A DNA stretch of 64,000 bases from Vagococcus teuberi (GTDB lineage Bacteria > Bacillota > Bacilli > Lactobacillales > Vagococcaceae), in contig NZ_CP017267.1 of assembly GCF_001870205.1 (NCBI RefSeq), positions 1,166,501 to 1,230,500 on the forward strand, given 5' to 3'. Below, one piece after another: positions 19,803 to 29,010 of this stretch. Every line of letters begins with the position of its first letter. The stretch's first letter is position 1. The notes beneath the pieces were generated by a model. That model saw nothing but the letters and a program-made list of their open reading frames with translations, did no database searches and was not told the DNA's origin. Both the position numbers and the translations under genes were made by a program.

Positions 19803-19834
19803 CAAAAAAATGCAGACAATATTGTCTACATTTC
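19803..19834 (-). terminator. Terminator after the cation/proton antiporter
   Basis: AAATG-AGACAAT-ATTGTCT-CATTT is a near-perfect palindrome followed on the minus strand by a T-run. It separates the antiporter gene from the suf promoter region. Confidence 0.7.
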
Positions 19835-19839
19835 TTTTT

Positions 19840-21021
19840 TTAAGATTCATGCACTGGGTCGTCTAATTCTGCTTTTGATTTATCTCCCAGCGCAATCGCC
19901 CATTTCAACAATATTGGGGCAATCACTGTGGTAAAGATAATGACTAAAACTAAAGACGCATACATTCCTTGATCGATAAAGCCTTTTTCAAGTCCTAACG
20001 CAATCAAGATTAACGCCATCTCGCCACGTGAAATCAGACTCGCACCAATAATGGCACAACTATTGTTATCAAATTTCTCGATTTTTCCTCCAAGGAACCC
20101 ACCGATAAATTTAGTAAAGATAGCTAGTACGCTAAAGACAATGATTAATAACATATTTTCACCTAAACCATCTAAAACAAGTTTTAATCCAATGCTTACA
20201 AAGAATACTGGTGCAAATAATGCAGAAGTAATACTGGTTACTTTTCTTTCAACATATTCGGCAAATGGTGTTTGTGAGATTAAAATACCAGCAAAGAAAG
20301 CACCGATAATATCTGACATACCAATCCAATCAGCTAAGAAACTGAGTAGGAACACCATGATTAAAGAAAAGGCAACGTCTCGTTCTGGAACGATAAAGTA
20401 TGACAACCCTTTAAGGATAATTGGTAAAATATATTTTCCGAAGATATAAATAAATAGGAAGAACAACACATTTTTAAAAAGAAATGGTAATACATCTGCA
20501 GTAGTTGTATTGGGGTTGACTAGATTTAAGACTAAGTTCAACAAGATAACGACGATAATATCGTCTAAAATAGATGATCCGATAATAATGGATCCTTCCT
20601 TAGTTTGTATGAAATTTAACTCTTTGAGTACCTGAATGGCGATACTTAGAGAAGTTGCTCCGAAGATTAGGCCAATAAACAGTGAAGTGTCTTGCGAATA
20701 ATTAAACGACCTTGAAGCAAAGAAAAATACGGCGAATGGGATTAATACCCCTAGAAGACCTGTGATGAGAGAAGGTTTAAAATACTTTTTTAATATCTTT
20801 AAATCACTTTCCACACCAGCAATAAACATTAGAAGAATAACTCCCAAGTGGGATAACAACTCAATTGATGCATTGTTTTGTATGATGTTAAAAACAGATG
20901 GTCCTACTAATATCCCAACAATCAAACTCCCGACGACTGATGGAAGCCCAAATTTCATTGCAATGCTATCTGCTATTTTTGTAAATAAAATAATTAACCC
21001 TAAAGTTAACAAAATATCCAT
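19840..21021 (-). CDS. CPA2-family cation/proton antiporter (Kef/NapA type)
   Basis: The 393-residue protein is almost entirely hydrophobic, with about 12 membrane helices. It has the CPA2 features GLPSVVGSLIVGILVGP near residue 27, the helix motif GSSILDDIIVVILL near residue 150 (the paired acidic residues of the ion site) and a C-terminal ASLISRGEMALILIALG. It would exchange Na+ or K+ for protons across the cell membrane. It has no cytosolic TrkA-N domain, so it resembles NapA more than full KefB/C. Ion specificity is not readable from sequence. Confidence 0.85.
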   Translation of the reverse strand: MDILLTLGLIILFTKIADSIAMKFGLPSVVGSLIVGILVGPSVFNIIQNNASIELLSHLGVILLMFIAGVESDLKILKKYFKPSLITGLLGVLIPFAVFFFASRSFNYSQDTSLFIGLIFGATSLSIAIQVLKELNFIQTKEGSIIIGSSILDDIIVVILLNLVLNLVNPNTTTADVLPFLFKNVLFFLFIYIFGKYILPIILKGLSYFIVPERDVAFSLIMVFLLSFLADWIGMSDIIGAFFAGILISQTPFAEYVERKVTSITSALFAPVFFVSIGLKLVLDGLGENMLLIIVFSVLAIFTKFIGGFLGGKIEKFDNNSCAIIGASLISRGEMALILIALGLEKGFIDQGMYASLVLVIIFTTVIAPILLKWAIALGDKSKAELDDPVHES

Positions 21022-21206
21022 AATCTACCTCTTTTCATTTTTTATTTCGTTATACGAACGATTCCATAATGTTATCATTGACATGTTTTAGTTACACCTC
21101 GCTTTATTTTTCTTAATCAAACACTATATTGTATTTTAATCGTATAATAAAATAGGATGGGTTTCAAGTTTGAACTCTTACTGATTAATAAGACGTGGTT
21201 TCACGC

Positions 21207-21243
21207 ATAAAAAATAAGTAGCAATAACCACTTGCTACTTATC
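21207..21243 (-). terminator. Terminator after metQ
   Basis: The 11-base stem ATAAGTAGCAA...TTGCTACTTAT is followed on the minus strand by TTTTTTATG, directly after the metQ stop codon. Confidence 0.8.
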
Positions 21244-21253
21244 CTTATAACTA

Positions 21254-22102
21254 TTATTGAGTTACCACTGTAATAGTGCCTTTCCACTTCTCATTAACAA
21301 AATCAACAATTTTTTGATCATGTAATACGTCAACCAATGCTTTTGTTTTTTCTGAATCTTTGTCTTCTGTACGAACCGCAATAATATTGGCATATGGTGA
21401 GTTGTTATCTTCCACTAAAATACCATCTTTTTCTGGGTTCAACCCAATCCCTTCAGCAAAATTAGCATTAATAGCCACTAAATCGCCCTCTTTGTTTTGG
21501 TATGTTGTTGCCATCATCGCTGGATCGATGTCATATTTGAAAACTAATTTTTTCGGATTTTCTGAAATATCATCAAATGTGGCAGTTGTTAAATCAACAC
21601 CCTCTTTTACTTTCACAAGTCCTGCTTCTTGAAGCATCCCAATCACACGACCCCAGTCAGTTTGAGAGTTGCTAACTAAAATGGTCGCACCATCTTCTAA
21701 GTCTTTGATGTCTTTAATTTTTTGTGAGTATAGTGCCATTTTTTCTAAATGGATTGCTCCTGCATTAGTAAAATCATACCCTTTTTCTTTAACTTCTTTT
21801 GTGAAGTATGGGATATGTTGGAAATAGTTGGCATCAATTTCTTTTTCAGCCAATGCTTTGTTCGGCAAGATATAATCTTGGAATGTCACGATTTCTAAGT
21901 CGTACCCTTTTTCTTTTAATAATGGTTTTGCTTCTTCTAAAATTTCCGCGTGTGGTGTTGGAGACGCACCGACTTTAATCACCTTGTCATCTTTACTTCC
22001 GCTGCCTGACGCACTATCTTTTGTGCTTCCACTATTGCCACATCCAACCAACGTTAAAACAGCTAATGCTGCCACGCCTAATTTAATCCATGTTTTTTTC
22101 AT
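21254..22102 (-). CDS. metQ: Methionine ABC transporter substrate-binding lipoprotein
   Basis: MetQ is a lipoprotein of the NlpA family that captures methionine outside the membrane. The 282-residue precursor has a signal peptide ending in the lipobox LVGC (Cys21) and a Ser/Gly-rich linker. The mature domain begins KVGASPTPHAEILEEAKPLLKEKGYDLEIV, as in the family. It is the last gene of metN-metI-metQ, and the Met T-box upstream supports methionine as substrate. Confidence 0.93.
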   Translation of the reverse strand: MKKTWIKLGVAALAVLTLVGCGNSGSTKDSASGSGSKDDKVIKVGASPTPHAEILEEAKPLLKEKGYDLEIVTFQDYILPNKALAEKEIDANYFQHIPYFTKEVKEKGYDFTNAGAIHLEKMALYSQKIKDIKDLEDGATILVSNSQTDWGRVIGMLQEAGLVKVKEGVDLTTATFDDISENPKKLVFKYDIDPAMMATTYQNKEGDLVAINANFAEGIGLNPEKDGILVEDNNSPYANIIAVRTEDKDSEKTKALVDVLHDQKIVDFVNEKWKGTITVVTQ

Positions 22103-22121
22103 TTACTTTTCCCCCTAAATG

Positions 22122-22811
22122 TTAATTTCGTTTATCTGTTAATTTTACTAATAAATCACCTAACCATTGTAAAATAAACACAATGACTAGAATTAATACC
22201 GTTGCGACCATGATAATGGTGTGTTTGTTTCCCATGAATCCACCTTGATAAGCAAGAGAACCCAGTCCCCCTGCCCCGATTGCCCCTGCCATAGCCGTAA
22301 AGCCAATCATCGTAATGGTGGTCACTGTGATACCAGAGATTAATGCTGGCACACTTTCAGGAATTAAGACTTTAAAAATAATTTGCAATTGTGTGGCACC
22401 CATTGCTTCACTAGCTTCAAGTACGCCTGGATCTACCTCACGAAACGCAATATCGACCAACCTTGCATAAAATGGTGCGGCTGAAATGACTAAAGCTGGT
22501 AATGCCGCTGTTGGCCCTAACATTGTTCCTATCAATGCTTTTGTGATAGGGAACAATAAGATAATCAAAATAATAAATGGTATCGAACGGAATGTGTTAC
22601 TGATGATTGAGACAATTCCGTAAAGTGTCTTACCAAGTGGTTTGTTGCTTTTCCCGAAATAGTAAAGCATTAGACCAATGATAAGGCCGATAATTACCAC
22701 AAAAAATGTTGAGACAAACGTCATATACAATGTTTCTTTTGTGGCTTTGATAAAATCATCGACATTAATTTCACTAAAATTAAAATACGTTTCTATTAAT
22801 CCTTTTTCCAT
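22122..22811 (-). CDS. metI: Methionine ABC transporter permease
   Basis: MetI forms the membrane channel of the methionine importer. The 229-residue protein has about five membrane helices and the cytoplasmic EAA loop EASEAMGATQLQIIFKVLIPES that docks with MetN. A single base separates it from metN, and metQ follows. Confidence 0.94.
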   Translation of the reverse strand: MEKGLIETYFNFSEINVDDFIKATKETLYMTFVSTFFVVIIGLIIGLMLYYFGKSNKPLGKTLYGIVSIISNTFRSIPFIILIILLFPITKALIGTMLGPTAALPALVISAAPFYARLVDIAFREVDPGVLEASEAMGATQLQIIFKVLIPESVPALISGITVTTITMIGFTAMAGAIGAGGLGSLAYQGGFMGNKHTIIMVATVLILVIVFILQWLGDLLVKLTDKRN

Positions 22812-22812
22812 G

Positions 22813-23841
22813 TTAAATCACCTCAACTCCTACGCCATGTTGTTCAAAATAAATTAAACTCTCAGACACCGTTGCCTCGTCACCTGTCAATTGCACAAGC
22901 ATTGTTCCAAAAGATGAATGATTTGCTTGTCTAAGACTGGCTTGTAAAATATTGACGTTGATGTTGTATTCATGAATGACTTGCGATATAACCGTTTCTT
23001 TTGCTTTATCTCCCTCAAAAATCAAGCGAACTAATAGCCCCTCAGGATAATGTTTCACCAAGTATTGAATTGCTTCTTCGTTTTCTTCGCTGTCTTCTTG
23101 AATGTCTTGTTTGATAAATCTTGCGGTCACTTCATGCTCTGGGTGTCTAAAGACTGATAAAGTATCTCCTGTTTCAATCACACTGCCTGTTTCCATGACA
23201 GCGACTTTGTTACAAATCTTGCGAATCACATTCATCTCATGCGTGATTAACACGATGGTTAAGCCAAGTTGTTTGTTGATGTCTAACAATAAATCGAGTA
23301 CTTCTTCGGTTGTTTGTGGGTCAAGAGCACTTGTTGCCTCATCACATAATAAAATCTCTGGGTCATTTGTTAGTGCTCTAGCGATGCCGACACGCTGTTT
23401 TTGTCCACCTGAAAGTTGACTTGGATAAGCATTTTCACGGCCTTCAAGACCAACTAGTTTAATCAACTCGCGTGCTCTTGCTTCTCTTTCAGCTTTTGAC
23501 ACATGACTAAATTCTAAAGGTAGTAACACATTGTCTAAAACCGTTCTCGACCATAACAGGTTAAAATGTTGGAAAATCATCCCAACTTTTTTTCGGTAAT
23601 CTCGTAAACTTTTTCCTTTTAATTTCGTGATATCTTCACCATCCACTTCGATGATGCCACTTGTTGGTTGTTCTAATAAATTCAATAAACGAATTAATGT
23701 ACTCTTACCTGCTCCTGAAAAACCGATTACCCCAAAAATGTCGCCACTTTTTATGGATAAATCAACATGTTTGACTGCTTCGACCGTTTGTTTTTTGGTC
23801 TTATAAGTTTTACATACATCAATTAACTCTATATTACTCAT
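22813..23841 (-). CDS. metN: Methionine ABC transporter ATP-binding protein
   Basis: MetN powers the methionine importer. The 342-residue protein has Walker A GFSGAGKST near residue 38, the signature LSGGQKQRVGIARAL near 143 and Walker B ILLCDEATSALDPQ. A C-terminal NIL domain (about residues 265-342) in this family binds methionine and inhibits transport when methionine is abundant. It is the first gene of the operon, after the Met T-box leader. Confidence 0.95.
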   Translation of the reverse strand: MSNIELIDVCKTYKTKKQTVEAVKHVDLSIKSGDIFGVIGFSGAGKSTLIRLLNLLEQPTSGIIEVDGEDITKLKGKSLRDYRKKVGMIFQHFNLLWSRTVLDNVLLPLEFSHVSKAEREARARELIKLVGLEGRENAYPSQLSGGQKQRVGIARALTNDPEILLCDEATSALDPQTTEEVLDLLLDINKQLGLTIVLITHEMNVIRKICNKVAVMETGSVIETGDTLSVFRHPEHEVTARFIKQDIQEDSEENEEAIQYLVKHYPEGLLVRLIFEGDKAKETVISQVIHEYNINVNILQASLRQANHSSFGTMLVQLTGDEATVSESLIYFEQHGVGVEVI

Positions 23842-23870
23842 GATGTTGCCTCCTATATCTTGATAACAAA

Positions 23871-24130
23871 AAAAGCTTCCGTCCTTTATCTACTTTACAT
23901 AAGTAAACAAAGGACGAAAGCGTTGTTTCGTGTTACCACCTTTTTTCATTATTACCTCACGATAATAATCTTACCCAGTACGCAAGCGAGTCGCTTTAAA
24001 TACTGTTGTCCGGTAACGGGAACTCCCGAAAAATACTAGCGGTAGACGCTCATACTTTTATGCTCAAAGACCATCTTCTATTTCCTTCTTGTTCCTCTTT
24101 CTCACCATCCGAGGTCTCTTTATACAATCC
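23871..24130 (-). ncRNA. Methionine T-box leader with terminator, upstream of metNIQ
   Basis: On the minus strand the T-box AAGGTGGTAACACG is at 23929-23942. It is followed by a terminator hairpin (23875-23921; the GCTTTCGTCCTTT arm pairs with AAAGGACGGAAGC) and a T-run before metN. The UGGU of the T-box loop matches a tRNA with discriminator A, as tRNA-Met has. Further upstream are a GC-containing stem region and candidate ATG specifier triplets, but I did not resolve stem I. The T-box is non-canonical (AAC where ACC is usual). It should switch on methionine uptake when tRNA-Met is uncharged. Confidence 0.85.
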
Positions 24131-24329
24131 AAAAATATACTCTTCTTTTCAAAGCAATGATTTATAAGGCATATAATAACAAATGAAAAAATGCCTGTCA
24201 ACAATTTTATTCGTCATTTTTTATAATTATGACTACTTAGTTTACGTTGCTATTCTACCATAATCATTGTAAAATATAGTAGTAGTAATACAGTAGCGTT
24301 TACAAATATTATTTGAAGGAGCTAATTTT
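24131..24329. promoter_or_regulatory. deoC upstream region with a cre-like site
   Basis: This stretch is very AT-rich and divergent between the Met T-box start and deoC. At 24290-24305 the minus strand reads TGTAAACGCTAC, matching most of the catabolite-responsive element consensus (TGWAANCGNTNWCA) bound by CcpA. It lies about 25 bases before the deoC start, where binding would block transcription. A GAAGGAG ribosome site follows. The cre match is imperfect. Confidence 0.4.
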
Positions 24330-24977
24330 ATGGATTTAGCAAAATATGTCGATCACACGTTATTAAAACCAGATGCCACAAGAGAGCAAATCAAAACATT
24401 GTGCGAGGAAGCCGCAGAATATGATTTCGCCTCAGTTTGTGTCAATCCTTTCTGGGTAAGCTATGCAGCAGAAATTTTAGCTAATGCAAAAGCAAAAGTG
24501 TGTACAGTTATTGGGTTCCCTCTAGGAGCAAACACAACAGAAACCAAAGTATTTGAAACAACAAATGCTATTGAAAATGGTGCAGAAGAAATTGATATGG
24601 TGATTAATATCGGTGCACTAAAAAATAAAGAATACGATATCGTAGAACAAGATATTGCAGCAGTTGTTAAAGCAAGTCATCCAAAAGCGATTGTAAAAGT
24701 AATTATCGAAACATGTCTTTTAACTGACGAAGAAATCGTTAAAGCATGTGAATTATCTGTTGCAGCAAATGCTGACTTTGTTAAAACATCAACAGGATTC
24801 TCAACTGGTGGTGCAACACCTAAAGATGTGAAACTAATGAAAGACACGGTTAAAGACAATGCATTTGTTAAAGCATCAGGTGGCGTTCGCTCTAAAGAAG
24901 ATGCCTTCACGATGATTGAAATGGGTGCTGACAGACTTGGAACAAGTTCTGGAATCCTTTTAATAAAAGAAGACTAG
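24330..24977 (+). CDS. deoC: Deoxyribose-phosphate aldolase
   Basis: DeoC cleaves 2-deoxyribose-5-phosphate to glyceraldehyde-3-phosphate and acetaldehyde, the last step of deoxynucleoside catabolism. The 215-residue class I aldolase has the [14 protein letters not shown] start. The Schiff-base lysine lies in [16 protein letters not shown] near residue 152, and the second lysine in [13 protein letters not shown]. It is monocistronic here, without deoA/deoB/pdp neighbours. Confidence 0.96.
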   Translation: MDLAKYVDHTLLKPDATREQIKTLCEEAAEYDFASVCVNPFWVSYAAEILANAKAKVCTVIGFPLGANTTETKVFETTNAIENGAEEIDMVINIGALKNKEYDIVEQDIAAVVKASHPKAIVKVIIETCLLTDEEIVKACELSVAANADFVKTSTGFSTGGATPKDVKLMKDTVKDNAFVKASGGVRSKEDAFTMIEMGADRLGTSSGILLIKED

Positions 24978-24982
24978 AACAT

Positions 24983-25033
24983 AAAAAAGTCGATCAATTC
25001 TTGCTAATAACAAGATTTGATCGACTTTTTATT
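24983..25033. terminator. Bidirectional terminator between deoC and the SIS gene
   Basis: AAAAAGTCGATCAA...TTGATCGACTTTTT is a 14-base perfect stem with inner complementarity (TTCTTG/CAAGA), flanked by A and T runs. The convergent SIS-domain gene ends right beside it. Confidence 0.88.
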
Positions 25034-26038
25034 TTAGTAATCAAATTGTCGATAGTAACGGCGGATGTCTAATGGATGACAATTTAGTTTTTCAACATAA
25101 GCGTCTATACGTTGTGTCACACAGTGCATTAGTAAATATGATAAGACACGTCCTCTATTTTTCTCACTTATACCATCCACTGGATAATCTTTTGTGTCAA
25201 TAAAAGTATAATTAGCACAAATTCGAGGTAAAAGATTTTTTACACGTTCTGATAACATACGCTGCTCATCTTCTCCTAAAAATAATGTCACAGGAGTAGT
25301 TTCATCAATAACTTCTAAAGTGCCATGTAAAAATTCAGCAGAATGAATTGATTTAGAACGTAACCAACTTTGTTCTTCCCAATAACACATTGCATATGAG
25401 TATACTGCCCCCCACTGGTTACCTGCCCCTATAAAATAATGCATTGCATCATGACGATGTTTTTGTGCAAATTCCAAACCAAAACTATCTGCTTTCTTTT
25501 CAGCCTCAACTAAACCTTTCGCTAAATAGTTATCTAATTCCGCATAGTACTCTTCATAGTCATCAAAGTCGCCATTTCTATTCATTAAACGATCAGCTAC
25601 CATAAAATATTTAATTTGTTCTGTTCCTAATGGTTCGTAACAAACAACGTAATCACATAATTCAGCTAAAATACTCCCTGCTTTATCAATAAACCCAAGT
25701 AGTGTTGCACCGACTTCTTTCATTTCTTTCACTGCACGAACAACCTCTTGTGTCGTACCAGTAACTGAAGATAGAATGACTAAAGATTTTTCAGTTAATC
25801 GTCTATTTCCCGTTGTATAATACTCTGCTGCATGTTGGACATAAACTGGTAAATCACTTCTCCCATTCATATATGTTACTGCTTGCATACCCGAAGCATA
25901 TGTTCCACCAATTCCTAAGTAAAACACATTATCAAAACCTTCATCCCACACTTTATCGATGATTTCTTCAACAGTAGGTCTTAATTCTAAAGCACCCTGT
26001 ATTGTATCAATTTGTTGTTGTTCATTAAATTTTAGCAT
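25034..26038 (-). CDS. SIS-domain sugar isomerase/deglycase, FrlB-like
   Basis: The 334-residue protein has two SIS sugar-phosphate-binding domains, with YLGIGGTYASGMQAVTYM near residue 40 and SSVTGTTQEVVRAVKEMKEVG near residue 90. The second half contains SKSIHSAEFLHGTLEVID, the region holding the catalytic glutamate and histidine in fructoselysine-6-phosphate deglycase (FrlB) and relatives. Such enzymes split a phosphorylated Amadori compound into glucose-6-phosphate and the amine. It is the last gene of the PTS operon. Glucoselysine-type or glucosamine-phosphate-type substrates are possible alternatives; the epimerase neighbour favours a glycated amine. Confidence 0.75.
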   Translation of the reverse strand: MLKFNEQQQIDTIQGALELRPTVEEIIDKVWDEGFDNVFYLGIGGTYASGMQAVTYMNGRSDLPVYVQHAAEYYTTGNRRLTEKSLVILSSVTGTTQEVVRAVKEMKEVGATLLGFIDKAGSILAELCDYVVCYEPLGTEQIKYFMVADRLMNRNGDFDDYEEYYAELDNYLAKGLVEAEKKADSFGLEFAQKHRHDAMHYFIGAGNQWGAVYSYAMCYWEEQSWLRSKSIHSAEFLHGTLEVIDETTPVTLFLGEDEQRMLSERVKNLLPRICANYTFIDTKDYPVDGISEKNRGRVLSYLLMHCVTQRIDAYVEKLNCHPLDIRRYYRQFDY

Positions 26039-26077
26039 ATTTTTATCCTCCTAATAATCTTGTTTTATTAAAATTTA

Positions 26078-26902
26078 TTATCCTAAAATGCCATACCAAG
26101 TCAGTAAGACACCGATAATTGCTGCTCCTAAAATTTGCCATAATACATTAACTTTTCGTTTATTGAGTTTATAGAATATATATAAAACTACTAAACTCAT
26201 TAATCCTGGCATCATGCCATCTAATATATTTTGTAATGTTTGTGCTTCATCTCCACTACCTAACTTCAAAGTAAAGTTAATCGCAACCATTTCATTTGTC
26301 ATGGCTCCAATCACCATTACTCCTAAAATAGATGCAGCTTTTTTAAAGGTTTCCATTAACCCAGACTCTTGAATCTTAGTTAGATATCCTACTCCTAATT
26401 TATAACCTGACATCACACCATAGTATCTTAGTAAGTAAGCTGGAATATTGTAGAGTAACAGGAACAATATTGGGCCCAGGATATTTCCTTTTTCTGCAAG
26501 AGAAACAGCTAGTCCTGTTGCTATTACACGAATGGTTCCCATGAAAATAGAATCACCAATTCCGGAAAGGGGACCCATTAATGCTGTTTTAATCGAACTA
26601 ATTGAAGAAAGATCAAAGTCATCACTGTTAGCATTTGTTTCCTCCATTGAAGCAACAACTCCACCTATAAAAGGTACAATTTGTGGTGTACAATTAAAAA
26701 ATTCCATATGTCGTTCTAGAGAATTAGCATACTGCGCATCATCTTCTCCATACAATTTTTTCATAAGTGGCGACATCATATGAGCAAAAGCTAAATGCAT
26801 TTGCCTCTCATAATTCCAACCAAATTCCATTGGCAGTGAGCGCCAAAATATACGCATTAAATCTTTCTTCGTTACTTTTTTTTCATTAGAAGTCATCATC
26901 AT
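26078..26902 (-). CDS. Mannose-family PTS, IID component
   Basis: This is a membrane subunit of a mannose-type phosphotransferase importer. The 274-residue protein starts with the family pattern KKDLMRIFWRSLPMEFGWNYERQM. It has the GPLSGIGDSIFMGTIRVIATG loop near residue 110 and a C-terminal membrane helix. The ATG run overlaps the IIC stop by 17 bases, behind AAGGGGTGG. Together with IIC it forms the channel for the sugar substrate. Confidence 0.92.
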   Translation of the reverse strand: MMMTSNEKKVTKKDLMRIFWRSLPMEFGWNYERQMHLAFAHMMSPLMKKLYGEDDAQYANSLERHMEFFNCTPQIVPFIGGVVASMEETNANSDDFDLSSISSIKTALMGPLSGIGDSIFMGTIRVIATGLAVSLAEKGNILGPILFLLLYNIPAYLLRYYGVMSGYKLGVGYLTKIQESGLMETFKKAASILGVMVIGAMTNEMVAINFTLKLGSGDEAQTLQNILDGMMPGLMSLVVLYIFYKLNKRKVNVLWQILGAAIIGVLLTWYGILG

Positions 26903-27674
26903 CTTCCACCCCTTGACCTGTTATCGTATTTGTCATTGAATGTGAACCTGTATTATTAAATTTCATTGTTATAAAAATCAGAACCAATCCAAACATAGCA
27001 ACCCCTAATACTGGAACATGGAGATACGATGACAATAAAAATCCTAAAAAGAAGTATGGAATAATTGATTTATTCAAAATCATTTGTAATAAAATTGCGA
27101 ATCCAATTGCGGGTAATAAGTTTGCAGAAACTTCTAAACCGTTAATAATTTTATCTGGTATCATGGAAAGGACATGCTCGATTTGTGAGCTACCTAGATA
27201 AAACCCAAGGAAGCATAGTACACCGCGTCTAGTACATTCTAATAAACCAATCGTCCACATAGATTTGGTGATACCTCTAGCATTCCCTTCTGAAGCTGCA
27301 CGATCTCCTGAATGGGCAATCATTGGAAATATAATACTTAATAAGTTCCCAATAGCTAAAGACAACATTGCTATTGGCATGGCTATAGTTATTGCTGCTC
27401 CAACTCCTTGCCCTAAACTAATAGCAAAAGCAGTTCCTAATACGCCACCAACAATCACATCAGGTGGTAAATAAGCTCCAACGGATATTGCTCCCATAAA
27501 AATTAATTCTAATGAAGCACCAATTATAATCCCTTGTGTCAAATCACCTAAAACTAATCCTACTAATGGCCCCATAATAATTGGACGATTTAATAAATTT
27601 GATCCAATAGCAAAATCCATAGGTCCTAAAAATCCAATTAATCCGATTAACAGTGCAGGCACTATATCTCCCAT
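26886..27674 (-). CDS. Mannose-family PTS, IIC component
   Basis: This is the polytopic membrane channel subunit of the mannose-type PTS. The 262-residue protein has about six to seven hydrophobic helices, with the family regions RPIIMGPLVGLVLGDLTQGIIIGASLELIFMG and GAYLPPDVIVGGVLGTAFAI. The ATG follows AAGGAGG. It is placed between the FrlC-like epimerase gene and IID, in the operon served by the sigma-54 promoter at 29463-29481. Confidence 0.93.
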   Translation of the reverse strand: MGDIVPALLIGLIGFLGPMDFAIGSNLLNRPIIMGPLVGLVLGDLTQGIIIGASLELIFMGAISVGAYLPPDVIVGGVLGTAFAISLGQGVGAAITIAMPIAMLSLAIGNLLSIIFPMIAHSGDRAASEGNARGITKSMWTIGLLECTRRGVLCFLGFYLGSSQIEHVLSMIPDKIINGLEVSANLLPAIGFAILLQMILNKSIIPYFFLGFLLSSYLHVPVLGVAMFGLVLIFITMKFNNTGSHSMTNTITGQGVEDDDDF

Positions 27675-27687
27675 ATTTAATTCCTCC

Positions 27688-28542
27688 TTAGTTTAACGTT
27701 TTCTTCAAAAAATCAATTGCTCGTTTATCCACATCAAAAGGATGAGCAAAATATCTACTTTGCGCAAACTCAAATGTTAAATTTCCTGCATAACCGTTAT
27801 CATGTAATCTTGATATATCCTCTAGAACATCTCTTGTACCTTCTCCCCAAGAAAGATGACCAGTGGGATTACCATCAACAAAATGGCAATGTCTAATACT
27901 ATTTGGAAATATTCGGTAATAATCGTCAATTGTTTCGTTAGCTCGAGACATCGCTCCAAAATCTATATTAATAAATACATTATCACTACCCATTCCTTGT
28001 ATGTATCGTTGTAAATCAGACAACGAATTAACTATGTTTGATTCTTCTGGCTGAAGAGCTTCAAAAACAATTGCTACATCAAACTTTTTAGCAAAATGTG
28101 CTAGATAACTCATGTTCGACATAGATCTTTTAAAAGCCTCATCTATGTTTTCATTATAAAAATTCCATCCTGAATTCATTGATATGTAAGGACTTTCCAA
28201 TTCAGAAGCTACCCGAATCGTATTTTCAAAGTAACTAATGGCTTTTTTTTGTAGTAATTCATCTTTCGCTGCAAGATTGTACGGCTTTGGGTTACTCTGT
28301 TCTGGCGTCACACATATAGTTTTTAAACCATATTTTTTCTGTTTTTTTAAAAATCGTTTGGTATCTTGGTAAGTAAATTGATTAATATCAAAATGCTGAG
28401 TACATGTCCATAATTCTAATTGTGTAATGCCATTTTTATTAAGCGACTCGTAAAAATATTCTATAGGGTAATAACGATAATAATAATTCATCCCTGCTAT
28501 CCTTGAAAACCAATCAAATTCACTCATTTTAAATAACATCAC
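27688..28542 (-). CDS. Xylose-isomerase-like TIM barrel protein, FrlC-like 3-epimerase
   Basis: About 280 residues of AP-endonuclease-2/xylose-isomerase-fold TIM barrel. It resembles fructoselysine 3-epimerase FrlC as I recall it: CVTPEQSNPKPYNL (FrlC: TPE..YPYN), VFEALQPEESNIVNS (the metal-binding glutamate; FrlC: EPLTPYESNVV), INIDFGAM, HCHFVDGNPTGHLSWGEG and a final FEFAQSRYF glutamate. FrlC interconverts psicoselysine and fructoselysine. Here it sits between PTS IIB and IIC, overlapping IIB by 14 bases. Start choice is uncertain (GTG 28542, ATG 28539 or ATG 28527), as none has a good ribosome site, so it may be translated by coupling to IIB. Confidence 0.72.
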   Translation of the reverse strand: MMLFKMSEFDWFSRIAGMNYYYRYYPIEYFYESLNKNGITQLELWTCTQHFDINQFTYQDTKRFLKKQKKYGLKTICVTPEQSNPKPYNLAAKDELLQKKAISYFENTIRVASELESPYISMNSGWNFYNENIDEAFKRSMSNMSYLAHFAKKFDVAIVFEALQPEESNIVNSLSDLQRYIQGMGSDNVFINIDFGAMSRANETIDDYYRIFPNSIRHCHFVDGNPTGHLSWGEGTRDVLEDISRLHDNGYAGNLTFEFAQSRYFAHPFDVDKRAIDFLKKTLN

Positions 28543-28999
28543 TTGCCATTATTTTTTTATCAGATGGAACTTGTCTTATTTCTACTTCAACATTGTTAGC
28601 TAATAACTCATGTATTAAATCTTTCTCATGCGATGTAACATTTACTGCTTTAGAAATATTTTCCTTATCTGTGCTGGCCTTAGTTCCTCCTAAATTAATT
28701 TGCTTAATATCTGGATAAGCTTTAGCTAATTTATAAGCATCTTCTATCGATTCAACAACAATGAACAATTTATACTTATCAGTTACCCCACTTTTCAGTG
28801 CTTTAATTGAGTCCTCTATATTTTTTATAACTAACTTAACTCCTTGTGGTTTAGCTAACTTTATTGTCGTTTTTCTTAAATCGTTATTAGGGACATCATC
28901 ATTAGCTATTAAAATACAATCTGTTCCTAAATCTTGTGTCCACGTAAAAGCCACTTGTCCGTGTAATAAACGGTGATCAACTCTTGTCAGTAATATCAT
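28529..28999 (-). CDS. Mannose-family PTS, IIB component
   Basis: This cytoplasmic phosphocarrier passes phosphate from IIA to the incoming sugar. The 156-residue protein has the phosphorylated histidine in RVDHRLLHGQVAFTW (His14 or its neighbour, as in the family), followed by the typical IIB-man core (LIANDDVPNND, INLGGTKAS). The ATG follows AGGAGGG. It stands between IIA and the FrlC-like gene. Confidence 0.94.
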   Translation of the reverse strand: MILLTRVDHRLLHGQVAFTWTQDLGTDCILIANDDVPNNDLRKTTIKLAKPQGVKLVIKNIEDSIKALKSGVTDKYKLFIVVESIEDAYKLAKAYPDIKQINLGGTKASTDKENISKAVNVTSHEKDLIHELLANNVEVEIRQVPSDKKIMASDVI

Positions 29000-29010
29000 G
29001 TAAATCCCTC

